Below, one piece after another: positions 7,938 through 15,840 of a DNA stretch of 64,000 nt; position 1 is the stretch's first letter, and every line of letters begins with the position of its first letter. This DNA is from Nitrospirota bacterium (GTDB taxonomy: Bacteria > Nitrospirota > UBA9217). The DNA is taken from the NCBI GenBank assembly GCA_029858565.1, contig JAOUEV010000002.1, forward strand, positions 1 to 64,000, read 5' to 3'. Made by a program: the position numbers and the translations under genes. A model generated the notes under the pieces. The model saw nothing but the letters and a program-made list of their open reading frames with translations. It was not told where the DNA came from and did not search any database.

Positions 7938-9041
7938 ATGAAACAGGGGCAGAAGCCGTCATCGCCGGATATCAAAGCGCTCGCAGAAGCAGTGCAGCGG
8001 CTTTCTCATCTCCTGACAAGGGAACGGGAGCGGCTGCCCGACGCCTACCTCAACGACCATGAGCTTCGTCAGGCGTACCTTCAGTATTTTCTGCCGGTCA
8101 ATCGCGCCAAGATCATTGTGCCGCTTCAGGAACTATCCCTTCACCCCGCGGGGCTCCTGTCGGGCTGCATGCTGCGGGTGCTCGACATCGGCTCCGGCCC
8201 GGGCACGTCGATCCTCGGGATCCTCGACTTCTTTGAAAAGCGGGGAACACCTCCCATTCTTGAATTCACGGCAGTGGATGCGGTACCCGGGAATTTATCA
8301 GAAGCAGAACGATTGTTCAGGGCTGCCGCCGCGGGTTATGGGAGCAAGGCTTCGATCAAAACGATGGTCCGGTCGTTCGGCGAGGGATCGGGCCGCGTGG
8401 AAGGGACCTTTGACCTCATTGTCCTGTCCAATGTCCTGAATGAGCTCTTTCACGACAAGCCGGACCGGAACCAGCGACGTGCCGGGGTCCTGGCGGATCT
8501 GCTCAAGACTTCGCTGGCAGCAACCGGCTCTTGCATCATCATCGAGCCTTCGCTTCGCGAAACATCGCGGGACCTCCTTTCCCTCCGCGATGCTCTGGTC
8601 ATTGCGGGCTTTACCATCTATTCCCCCTGTCTGACGCAGGAACCCTGTCCCGCGCTGGTCAATCCCAGGGATTGGTGCCATGAGGACCGCCCCTGGGAAG
8701 CTCCGCAGCTCATCCGGGAGATCGACAGCCTCATCGGTTTGCGCAAGGATTCTCTGAAGTTCTCCTATCTGGTTGTCCGGCGGGATACCAGGGCAGTTGG
8801 GGGTCCTTTCCCCGAGGGAGCTTTTCGCGTGGTGAGCGAACCGCTGGTTACCAAGGGCAAAAGAGAACTGTTCCTCTGCGGGACGGGAGGCCGTAGGCAG
8901 GTCATGCGACAGGACAAGGATGCGTCGCCCGAGAACGCAGCCTTTACCGAACTGCTTCGCGGAGATGTCGTGCGGTTCAAAGGACTGGTGGATGAAGTAA
9001 AACGCTTGCGGGTGACAAAAGAGACCGTTGTCATCCTATGA
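7938..9041 (+). CDS. Rsm22-family SAM-dependent methyltransferase
   Basis: A protein of 367 residues in the Rsm22 family, linked to small-subunit ribosome maturation. The SAM-binding motif I is RVLDIGSGPGTS near residue 88, followed by EFTAVDAV. The post-motif LIVLSNVLNELF and the family signature NPRDWCHEDRPWEAP are present. A GTG directly precedes the chosen ATG. The next gene encodes another rRNA methyltransferase, only 13 nt away, suggesting co-expression for ribosome modification. The family call is good; the target base is unknown. Confidence 0.85.
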   Translation: MKQGQKPSSPDIKALAEAVQRLSHLLTRERERLPDAYLNDHELRQAYLQYFLPVNRAKIIVPLQELSLHPAGLLSGCMLRVLDIGSGPGTSILGILDFFEKRGTPPILEFTAVDAVPGNLSEAERLFRAAAAGYGSKASIKTMVRSFGEGSGRVEGTFDLIVLSNVLNELFHDKPDRNQRRAGVLADLLKTSLAATGSCIIIEPSLRETSRDLLSLRDALVIAGFTIYSPCLTQEPCPALVNPRDWCHEDRPWEAPQLIREIDSLIGLRKDSLKFSYLVVRRDTRAVGGPFPEGAFRVVSEPLVTKGKRELFLCGTGGRRQVMRQDKDASPENAAFTELLRGDVVRFKGLVDEVKRLRVTKETVVIL

Positions 9042-9054
9042 AGATATATAATCC

Positions 9055-9762
9055 ATGAACCTTATCCTGCTCTTTCCCGAAGACATCCTGGAGAACGGCC
9101 GCGCGCGGCTCGCGGGCTATCGTCTCAAACACGTGCTCGAGGTCCATCGCGCAGCGGTCGGCGACAGGCTCGTCGTGGGCATGGTGAACGGTGCCAGGGG
9201 AACGGGGACCGTGACCGCGATCAACAGGGAAGCGCTTGAACTGGACCTGCTGCTCAACGAGCAGCCGTCAGCTCCCCTGGCAATGACGGTCATATTGGCC
9301 CTGCCTCGGCCCAAGGTGATGCGCAGGGTCCTGTTCTCGCTTACGGTGTTGGGCGTCAAGAAGATCATTCTGATAAATTCCCAGCGCGTGGAAAAAAGCT
9401 ATTGGCAGACGCCGTTCCTGGGCGTGGATGCGGTGACGCGGCAGCTTGTCCTCGGTCTTGAGCAGGCCCGCGACACCGTGCTGCCCGACGTGCTGCTGCG
9501 CGAGCGGTTCAAGCCTTTTGTGGAGGACGAACTGCCGGAGATCCTCAGGGGAACCGCAGCGCTGCTCGCACATCCTTACACCGACCAGCCCTGCCCGCGC
9601 GGCATCAACCGGCCGGTCACGCTGGCTGTGGGGCCTGAGGGCGGTTTTATCCCCTACGAGGTCGGGAGGTTCCGGGAGATCGGGTTCACTCCGGTATCGC
9701 TTGGTGAACGCATTCTGAATGTGGAGAACGCGATACCTGCGCTCATCTCCACGCTGCAATGA
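9055..9762 (+). CDS. rsmE: 16S rRNA (uracil-1498-N3)-methyltransferase RsmE
   Basis: A SPOUT-class methyltransferase of 235 residues that modifies U1498 of 16S rRNA in the decoding region. The N-terminal PUA-like part has HVLEVHRAAVGDRLVVG. The knot domain has ALPRPKVMRRVLFSLTVLGV, IILINSQRVEKSYW, the hallmark VGPEGGFIPYEV and the C-terminal SLGERILNVENAIPALI. The usual RILR-ETA motif reads RILNVENA here, a modest deviation. It follows the Rsm22-family gene closely. Confidence 0.92.
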   Translation: MNLILLFPEDILENGRARLAGYRLKHVLEVHRAAVGDRLVVGMVNGARGTGTVTAINREALELDLLLNEQPSAPLAMTVILALPRPKVMRRVLFSLTVLGVKKIILINSQRVEKSYWQTPFLGVDAVTRQLVLGLEQARDTVLPDVLLRERFKPFVEDELPEILRGTAALLAHPYTDQPCPRGINRPVTLAVGPEGGFIPYEVGRFREIGFTPVSLGERILNVENAIPALISTLQ

Positions 9763-9825
9763 CCATCTCCTGACCGGTGATCGCAGCACGGACGGCGGGA
9801 AGGTTCGTTGGGAAAGAGCGGTTTA

Positions 9826-9854
9826 TTGACGGGGACCGCCGCAACGTATATTAT
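9826..9854 (+). promoter_or_regulatory. Candidate sigma-70 promoter before the decayed sensor gene
   Basis: TTGACG (9826-9831), a 17-bp spacer and TATTAT (9849-9854). It points at the composite pseudogene starting at 9982. The 9763-9981 interval has no other feature I can support. Confidence 0.45.
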
Positions 9855-9981
9855 AGAGCCGTCAACAGAGGCCGTATTCCCCTGTGCTGCAGGCCAGACC
9901 ATTATGCCGGGCAAGCGCGTGCCCTCGGATGTTGACGTCGTTCTGTCCGAACAGTAGCGGGGCCTCGGACGGCGGAACAGA

Positions 9982-10402
9982 ATGAAAAAAAAGATCATCA
10001 TCAGCATCTTTTCCCTACCTCGCCGTCACCGGCGGCGCCTATCTCTTTTTCGCGATCAGCCATAGTGCGGCACACTTGAACGACCTGATCCTTCTTCATC
10101 AGGTCGAGCTCATGCGGGAGAAACTGGCCCTCAATATCTATCAGATACGGAAGGACCTCTATTCACTCTCTACCGCATTCCCGGAAAGCGCGGATGTGAT
10201 GCGCGGCCGTGTGAGGAAGGCGGAAATAGCGATCAACGCGTGGTTTAACTGCCACCACACCACCCTCGTGAATGATCGTCTTTTCGATCTGCAGGCTCAA
10301 ATAGCCGACTACAGCAGGAGCGTGAAAGAGGCGATAGTATTGCGATGAGATTCCGGGCAGTTCCGCGAAGCTGCCGCACAGACCACGATCATCGGCGAGT
10401 CG
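9982..10402 (+). pseudogene. Remnant of a membrane sensor N-terminus
   Basis: ATG 9982 opens MKKKIIISIFS and then runs out of frame. A +1 shift near 10012-10019 restores LAVTGGAYLFFAISHSAAHL and an amphipathic helical stretch (LNDLILLHQVELMREKLALN), as expected for the first membrane helix and periplasmic helical bundle of a sensor kinase or chemoreceptor. The frame is then cut by TGA at 10346-10348 and continues as DSGQFREAAAQTTIIGESL. No kinase or signalling domain follows; the frame runs straight into the tail of an NtrC-type regulator. It is therefore a broken gene with an internal deletion. Confidence 0.65.
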
Positions 10403-11088
10403 CTGATCGCCACGACGAACATGAACCTGGCCGATGCGGTAAAAGGGGGGACGTTCAGAAAAGACTTTTATTACCGTCTCAACAGCTTCCATCTTATCGT
10501 GCCGCCGCTCCGTGAACGGCGCGAGGACATACTGCCGCTGGTCCGTCACTTCCTGGCGCATTTTTCGAAGAAGTATAACAAGAAGAATCCCATAATCCTG
10601 TCCCAGGATGCCGAGAAGGCCATGGTTTCCTACGCCTGGCCGGGGAACATCCGGGAAATGAAGAACTGCGTGGAGCGGCTCATTGTGCTGGGGATCGAAG
10701 GAGAGATCCTCGCAAGCCATTTGCCGCATCACTGGGCGGCGGAGCGAAAGGTCAGGTCCTGCCTGAGAGACGGCAATTTGTACTGCCTGACGCAGGCATT
10801 TCCCTGGATGATCTGGAGCGGGATATCATCCTTCAGGCGCTGGACAAGACCGACGGCAACAAGGCGCAGGCCGCGAAGCTCCTGAACATCACCTACGACA
10901 CCCTTCGGTACCAGGTGAAGAAGTTCGGTCTGGAATGGAGGCGGGGACCGGCTGAAGGCAAGAAGGTAAATGACCCGGACGCGGCCGGACAGCATCGGAT
11001 CTTGAATCGCTGGTCCGAAACCGCAATAGTTACAATAAAAGCTACACACCACCCGCTGCCGAACTCTGTTTCCCCGAAATATCCCTGA
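10403..11088 (+). pseudogene. Remnant of an NtrC-family regulator C-terminal half
   Basis: The sequence begins abruptly inside the AAA+ domain (IATTNMNLADAV), without receiver domain, Walker A or GAFTGA loop. FRKDFYYRLNSFHLIVPPLR and YAWPGNIREMKNCVERL follow, the conserved AAA+ C-terminal elements. A second frameshift near 10735-10755 moves the frame to QVLPERRQF and a Fis-type HTH (NKAQAAKLLNITYDTLRYQV). The tail overlaps the convergent receiver gene. It is in frame with the upstream sensor remnant apart from the TGA, so a deletion probably fused the two. Confidence 0.75.
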
Positions 11089-11425
11089 CCATAGCAAGGA
11101 CCTCATCGATTTCGAATGGTTTCGGAAGATAGCGGCATCCGCGGCTTTGCAGGAAGTTGATCTTGTTCTCGTCGAGGTAGACCGCGGTCATGATGATTAT
11201 CGCGGTGCAAGGCGAGTCCTTCTGAATGGTCTCCATCAGATCGAGCCCATTGGCATCAGGAAGGTTCACGTCAAGAAAGCGGATCCCATAGGGGCTAGCC
11301 GAAATTTCCCGAAGCGCTTCCCTCCCCGTGGTAACCGCGGTAACGTCAAATCCCGCGTGCTTGAGCGTCTTGGACGGCGAGTAGAGGATCAGCGTCTCAT
11401 CATCGACCAGTAATATTCTTGTCAT
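11042..11425 (-). CDS. Stand-alone response regulator receiver domain
   Basis: A 127-residue single-domain CheY-like protein. It has ILLVDDETLI near the start, phospho-acceptor Asp in FLDVNLPDANG, the switch Thr in IIIMTA and the conserved Lys in YLPKPFEIDEV. No output domain is present. The alternative start at 11434 adds three residues. It is convergent with the decayed NtrC-like gene and overlaps its 3' end, so it may once have been part of the same signalling locus. It remains intact while its neighbours have decayed. Confidence 0.85.
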   Translation of the reverse strand: MTRILLVDDETLILYSPSKTLKHAGFDVTAVTTGREALREISASPYGIRFLDVNLPDANGLDLMETIQKDSPCTAIIIMTAVYLDENKINFLQSRGCRYLPKPFEIDEVLAMVRDISGKQSSAAGGV

Positions 11426-11521
11426 CAGATTCACCCAGCCGCGACTGTTGATTCCTGTTCAATAAGCAAATCTTATACCTAGGCGATGATCGCACGTTCT
11501 TCGAATAGTGGCTTCCGCTCC

Positions 11522-11539
11522 GGTGCACTGCAGTGCACC
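11522..11539. repeat. Perfect 18-bp palindrome
   Basis: GGTGCACTG followed by CAGTGCACC is a perfect palindrome with no spacer. It lies about 97 bp upstream of the receiver gene start and before the decayed cytochrome. It could be a dimeric operator or a relic; nothing identifies the binding protein. Confidence 0.6.
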
Positions 11540-11572
11540 AGTACGCATTTCCTCTGATGTCGCTGGTCTCCC

Positions 11573-11930
11573 GTGTTTTCCACCCTTCCCATGGATTCAG
11601 CAACGGAATCAATTGATAGCGCAGCGATAGGCAATTTCAACGATGTAAGTGCCGAGGTTCTATGGCAAGTCGAGCGCGACAGCCGGATGTGCCACTGCGT
11701 CCTGTCATGGTGCGGATCTTGGCGGTGTCGCCGGCAGCGGTCCGTCCTGTACCAAGTGTCATATGGGCGGGATCTACTCCGTGCATCCGACGGACTGGGC
11801 TGCTGATATTGCGCTGCATAAGACCTGCGTGGCATCCAAGGGCAGCAGTGAATGCGCCAATGCCGTCTGTCACGGCACAACGCTCACCAGCGTATCGCTC
11901 AGCGGCCCGAGCTGCTATGCCTGTCACTAG
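11573..11930 (+). pseudogene. Degenerate multiheme cytochrome c fragment
   Basis: From 11649 the frame holds four heme-type motifs: CATASCH, CTKCH, CANAVCH and CYACH, alternating Cx4CH with CxxCH, then stops at once. There is no signal peptide, and TAA at 11646-11648 blocks the frame upstream. Just before, another frame encodes SAAIGNFND, a motif I associate with large multiheme cytochromes of metal-reducing bacteria, suggesting a frameshift near 11645. It is probably a surviving piece of a much longer secreted cytochrome. If translated from GTG 11649 it would be a 93-residue protein without an export signal. Confidence 0.6.
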
Positions 11931-11974
11931 CATACTGTGAAGCGGAACGGCGATTTGCACTGTGCAGCGATGAG

Positions 11975-12004
11975 GAGGCGTTTTCATGCGCCTCTTTATT
12001 TTTA
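11975..12004 (+). terminator. Rho-independent terminator
   Basis: GAGGCG (11975-11980) and CGCCTC (11989-11994) form a stem with an 8-nt loop, followed by TTTATTTTTATT. It is oriented for rightward transcription, downstream of the cytochrome fragment and convergent with argB. Confidence 0.65.
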
Positions 12005-12024
12005 TTACAGAACCGGAGTCTTAT

Positions 12025-12906
12025 CTAGAGCGTGATCTCGGTGCCGATGCCGGCCTGGGTGAAGATCTCGAGCAGGAGCGCGTGGGGGATCCGGCCGTCG
12101 ATGATGTGGACCTTGACGCAGCCGGCTTCGAGCGCGTCAAAGCAGGATTTGGTCTTGGGAAGCATGCCGCCGCTCACGGTCCCGGCCTTGACCATGCTTT
12201 CCACCTTCTTCTTGTTCAGCGACGGGATGAGGTTCTTGTCCTTGTCCAGGATGCCCGCGGTGTCGGTCAGCAGGATGAGCTTCTCGGCCTTGAGCGCGCC
12301 TGCGACAGCGCCTGCCACGAGATCAGCGTTGATGTTGTAGGTCTCGCCTTTTCCGCCCACGCCCACCGGCGCGATCACGGGAATGAACCCGCCCTGGTCC
12401 AGCGCCTGCAGCGCGCCCGGCCGCACCTCGGTCACCTCGCCCACGAGCCCGATGTCGATGATCTCGGTCTCGCCGGTCTCCTCGGAGGTCTTGGTCATCT
12501 TGAGCTTCCGCGCCTGGACCAGGCCGCCGTCCTTGCCGGTGAGTCCCACGGCCTTGCCGCCGGCCTGGTTGATCAGGTTCACGATCTCCTTGTTCACCTT
12601 GCCGCCCAGCACCATCTCCACGATGTCCATGGTCTCTTCGTCCGTGACCCGCTGGCCCGAGACAAAGGTCGCCTTTTTGCCCATGCGCTCCATGGTCTTC
12701 CCGATCTGCGGGCCGCCGCCGTGAACGATCACCGGGTTGATCCCGATATACCGCAGCAGCACAACGTCCTGGGCAAAGGACTGCTTCAGGTTCTCGTCGA
12801 TCATGGCGTTGCCGCCGTACTTGATCACGAAGGTCTTGCCCCGAAAGGTCTGGATGTAGGGAAGGGCCTCGATAAGGGTCTTTGCTTTTTCGATCAGTTT
12901 TTCCAT
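12025..12906 (-). CDS. argB: Acetylglutamate kinase
   Basis: Phosphorylates N-acetyl-L-glutamate, the second step of arginine biosynthesis. The protein has 293 residues, with the amino-acid-kinase motifs [10 protein letters not shown] near the N-terminus and [27 protein letters not shown] and [19 protein letters not shown] match the substrate and ATP sites. An N-terminal helix precedes the kinase core, as in hexameric arginine-inhibited forms (inference). It begins 15 nt after hslU, making it the last gene of an xerC-hslV-hslU-argB run. Confidence 0.96.
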   Translation of the reverse strand: MEKLIEKAKTLIEALPYIQTFRGKTFVIKYGGNAMIDENLKQSFAQDVVLLRYIGINPVIVHGGGPQIGKTMERMGKKATFVSGQRVTDEETMDIVEMVLGGKVNKEIVNLINQAGGKAVGLTGKDGGLVQARKLKMTKTSEETGETEIIDIGLVGEVTEVRPGALQALDQGGFIPVIAPVGVGGKGETYNINADLVAGAVAGALKAEKLILLTDTAGILDKDKNLIPSLNKKKVESMVKAGTVSGGMLPKTKSCFDALEAGCVKVHIIDGRIPHALLLEIFTQAGIGTEITL

Positions 12907-12921
12907 GGAAACCTCAACACA

Positions 12922-14274
12922 TTATAAAATATATCTGCTCAGATCCTCGCTCTTCGCGATGTCCGCAAGCCGGTCCCGCACATAGGCCGCATTGATGACC
13001 ACCTTCACGCCTTTCTGTTCCGGGGCAGTGAAGGATATCTCGTCGAGCAGACGCTCCATGACCGTGTGGAGCCTGCGCGCGCCGATGTTCTCGGTCCGCT
13101 CGTTCACCTGCGCCGCAGTGGCCGCGACGGCCTCGATGCCGTCAGGGGTGAAGTCCAGGGTGACCTCTTCTGTCGCAAGCAGCGCGATGCTCTGCTTGAT
13201 CAGCGCGTTCTGCGGTTCCGTCAGGATGCGCACGAACTCCTCCTGGCCGAGTGAGTCAAGCTCCACGCGGATCGGGAAGCGGCCCTGGAGCTCCGGGATC
13301 AGGTCCGAGGGCTTGGCCACATGGAAAGCTCCGGCCGCGATGAACAGCACGTGATCGGTCCTGACCGGGCCGTACTTGGTGTTGACCGTCGAGCCCTCCA
13401 CGATCGGCAGCAGGTCTCGCTGGACGCCTTCCCGGGAGACGTCGGGACCCCGGCCGCCCTCGCGGCCCGCGATCTTGTCGATCTCGTCAAGGAACACGAT
13501 CCCTGATTGCTCGATCCGCTTGAGCGCCTCGCGCACCGCCTTGTCCATGTCGATGAGTTTTGTAGCTTCTTCCTGCACCAGGAACCGAAGGGCCTCGGGG
13601 ACCTTCAACTTTCGCTTCTTGGTCTTTTCGGGAAGGAACCCGCCGAGCATCTCCTTCAGGTTCATCTCGATCTCTTCCATGCCCACGTTCGAGATGATGC
13701 CGAAGGGCATCACTTTTTCCTTGGCGTCGATCTCCACGAGCCGCTCATCGAGCTTCCCGCTGCGCAGCTGCTGGCGGAGCTTTTCCCGCGTTCCGGTCTG
13801 CTGCTCATGGCGTTTCTGTTCGTCCTCGGGCGTTTCCTCGGCGCTCAGCGTCCGGATCGGCGGAAGGAGCAGGTCGAGCAAGCGCTCTTCGGCCAGTGCC
13901 GCGGCCTTTTCCTGCACCTCGGCCTGCATCTCGTCCTTGACCATGTTGATGCCGATCTCGGTCAGGTCCCGGATGATCGAGTCCACGTCGCGGCCCACGT
14001 AGCCCACTTCAGTGAACTTCGAGGCCTCGATCTTGAGGAACGGGGCGCTCACGAGCCGGGCGAGCCGGCGGGCGATCTCGGTCTTGCCCACGCCTGTCGG
14101 GCCGATCATGATGATGTTCTTCGGCATCACCTCGTCCCGCAGGTCATCGGCCAGACGCTGTCTGCGCCAGCGGTTCCGGAGGGCGATGGCAACGGCGCGC
14201 TTGGCCTTGTGCTGGCCGATGATGTACTTGTCCAGCTCTTCGACGATCTGGCGCGGTGTAAGGGTGTTGTTCAT
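12922..14274 (-). CDS. hslU: HslU, ATPase of the HslUV protease
   Basis: AAA+ unfoldase of 450 residues that feeds proteins into HslV. Walker A is [10 protein letters not shown] with Lys64, Walker B is [13 protein letters not shown], and sensor 2 lies in [16 protein letters not shown]. The family I-domain lies between the two Walker motifs. The C-terminus LSRYIL matches the tail that docks into HslV. Its ATG overlaps the hslV stop by 4 nt (ATGA), implying translational coupling. Confidence 0.97.
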   Translation of the reverse strand: MNNTLTPRQIVEELDKYIIGQHKAKRAVAIALRNRWRRQRLADDLRDEVMPKNIIMIGPTGVGKTEIARRLARLVSAPFLKIEASKFTEVGYVGRDVDSIIRDLTEIGINMVKDEMQAEVQEKAAALAEERLLDLLLPPIRTLSAEETPEDEQKRHEQQTGTREKLRQQLRSGKLDERLVEIDAKEKVMPFGIISNVGMEEIEMNLKEMLGGFLPEKTKKRKLKVPEALRFLVQEEATKLIDMDKAVREALKRIEQSGIVFLDEIDKIAGREGGRGPDVSREGVQRDLLPIVEGSTVNTKYGPVRTDHVLFIAAGAFHVAKPSDLIPELQGRFPIRVELDSLGQEEFVRILTEPQNALIKQSIALLATEEVTLDFTPDGIEAVAATAAQVNERTENIGARRLHTVMERLLDEISFTAPEQKGVKVVINAAYVRDRLADIAKSEDLSRYIL

Positions 14275-14816
14275 AGCAGTTCTTCCACCGTGATCTCCCT
14301 GTTCGTATAGATGCAGATGTCCGATGCGATCTTCATGGACTCCTCGACGATCCGGCGCGCGGCGAAATCGGTGTTCTCGACGAGCGCCCGGGCCGCGGCA
14401 AGGGCGTAGGGCCCGCCGGAGCCTATGGCGGCGATGCCGTTCTCCGGCTCGATAACGTCGCCGTTGCCTGACAGCACGAAGGTCCGTTCGTTGTCCGCAA
14501 CGATCATGAGCGCTTCGAGCCGCCGAAGCACTTTGTCGGTCCGCCAGTCCTTGGCAAGCTCGACCGCGGCGCGGGTAAGGTTGCCCCGATACTGCTCGAG
14601 CTTGGTCTCGAACTTCTCGAAGAGCGTGAAAGCGTCCGCTGTGGCGCCGGCGAATCCGGTCAGGATCCGGTCACCGTACATCTTGCGCACCTTGACGGCA
14701 TTATGCTTCATGACCGTGGCGCCCACGGTCACCTGGCCGTCGCCGCCGATGGCGGTCTTGTTGTTCCGCCTGACGCAGAGGATGGTGGTCGCGTGCATGG
14801 TGGTGATCTCGTTCAT
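14271..14816 (-). CDS. hslV: HslV, proteolytic subunit of the HslUV protease
   Basis: Threonine peptidase of 181 residues, proteasome beta-like. The catalytic Thr lies in [11 protein letters not shown] and would be exposed by N-terminal processing. GGDGQVTVG and [14 protein letters not shown] are family hallmarks. The chosen start gives a 9-residue extension; a second ATG at 14798 would leave the short Met-His-Ala seen in many homologues, and either is possible. It is coupled to hslU by a 4-nt overlap and lies 83 nt after xerC, the order known from Bacillus codV-clpQ-clpY. Confidence 0.96.
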   Translation of the reverse strand: MNEITTMHATTILCVRRNNKTAIGGDGQVTVGATVMKHNAVKVRKMYGDRILTGFAGATADAFTLFEKFETKLEQYRGNLTRAAVELAKDWRTDKVLRRLEALMIVADNERTFVLSGNGDVIEPENGIAAIGSGGPYALAAARALVENTDFAARRIVEESMKIASDICIYTNREITVEELL

Positions 14817-14899
14817 AGGAACTCCCGGGAAATGCCTGTCAGGTCTTATCTCGGTCTTGTGTTTTCCCGACCTACCCTTGATTTCTTGCGCTTCAGGTC

Positions 14900-15787
14900 T
14901 TATGCTTTGTTTTTCTTCGCTCTCGGATGCGCCTTGTCATAGGTCTCCATGAGCGAATCCAGGTTCAGATGGGTGTACCGCTGGGTCGTGGACAGGCTCG
15001 CGTGTCCCAGGAGTTCCTGGATCGACCTGAGGTCAGCTCCGGACTCCAGAAGGTGCGTCGCGTAACTGTGACGAAGCGTATGAGGGCTTGCCGTGTGCGA
15101 TAAACCCAGTTTTTTCCGATAGTTTCCTAAAATACGCTGAACGGTCCGGACTGTCAAGCGTTTTCCCGAAGGGTTGGTGAATACCGCTCCATCGCCGGTG
15201 GAAACAGCCTTTCCCGCGCAGTATGCGTCTATCGCATCAAGGGCCTTGTTGCCAACGGGAACGATCCGCTCCTTGCGGCCTTTCCCTCTGATGCGGACCA
15301 AGTGGCCATTGCGGTCTATATCCTCATGGTTCATGCCCACAAGTTCACTTACCCGGATGCCCGTGGAATAGAGCGTTTCCAGAACAGCGCGGTCCCGAAG
15401 CGCTTCGCGCTGGTCTTCCGAGGGAGCCTGCATAAGCCTGAACGCGTCGTCGACCGTCAGGACCGAGGGAAGCCGCTTGTCCTGCCGCGGCGTCGCGAGG
15501 AGCTTCGCGGGATTCCGGTCAAGGACTCCCTGACGGTTCAGATAGGAGAAAAAAGCGCGCACCGCGGAAAGCTTGCGGCTGATCGTGGACTTCCTGAGCT
15601 TGAGGTCCATCAGGTGGCCCAGGAACGAGCGCAGGTCCTGATGGGTGATGGCATCAACAGTGATCGTGCCGAAGAAGGACGCGAACTGGTCGAGGTCGGT
15701 GCTATAGCCCCGTTCGGTGTTGGCAGAGACGTTCCTCCCGTCCTTGAGATGCCGGAGAAACGCCGCGATATGCTCTTGCAGGGACAT
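14900..15787 (-). CDS. xerC: Tyrosine recombinase XerC
   Basis: Site-specific recombinase of 295 residues that resolves chromosome dimers at dif. The SAM-like core-binding domain covers residues 1-95. The catalytic set is R145 (STGIRVSEL), K169 (GKGRKER), H236 and R239 ([10 protein letters not shown]), H262 ([11 protein letters not shown]) and nucleophile Y271. The start at ATG 15787 gives the standard XerC length; a longer open frame to 16195 overlaps the kinase gene upstream and lacks homology. It leads the xerC-hslV-hslU-argB run. Confidence 0.95.
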   Translation of the reverse strand: MSLQEHIAAFLRHLKDGRNVSANTERGYSTDLDQFASFFGTITVDAITHQDLRSFLGHLMDLKLRKSTISRKLSAVRAFFSYLNRQGVLDRNPAKLLATPRQDKRLPSVLTVDDAFRLMQAPSEDQREALRDRAVLETLYSTGIRVSELVGMNHEDIDRNGHLVRIRGKGRKERIVPVGNKALDAIDAYCAGKAVSTGDGAVFTNPSGKRLTVRTVQRILGNYRKKLGLSHTASPHTLRHSYATHLLESGADLRSIQELLGHASLSTTQRYTHLNLDSLMETYDKAHPRAKKNKA

Positions 15788-15840
15788 GCAATACTCTATC
15801 CCATCAAGAGCGGTTTTGCAAGGCAGGGAAGGCAGGAAGC

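Noticed and set aside
10346-10348. In-frame TGA in the sensor remnant as another selenocysteine codon
   Set aside because: No GGUCU-type hairpin follows, the residue is not at a redox or metal site, and the gene also has two frameshifts.
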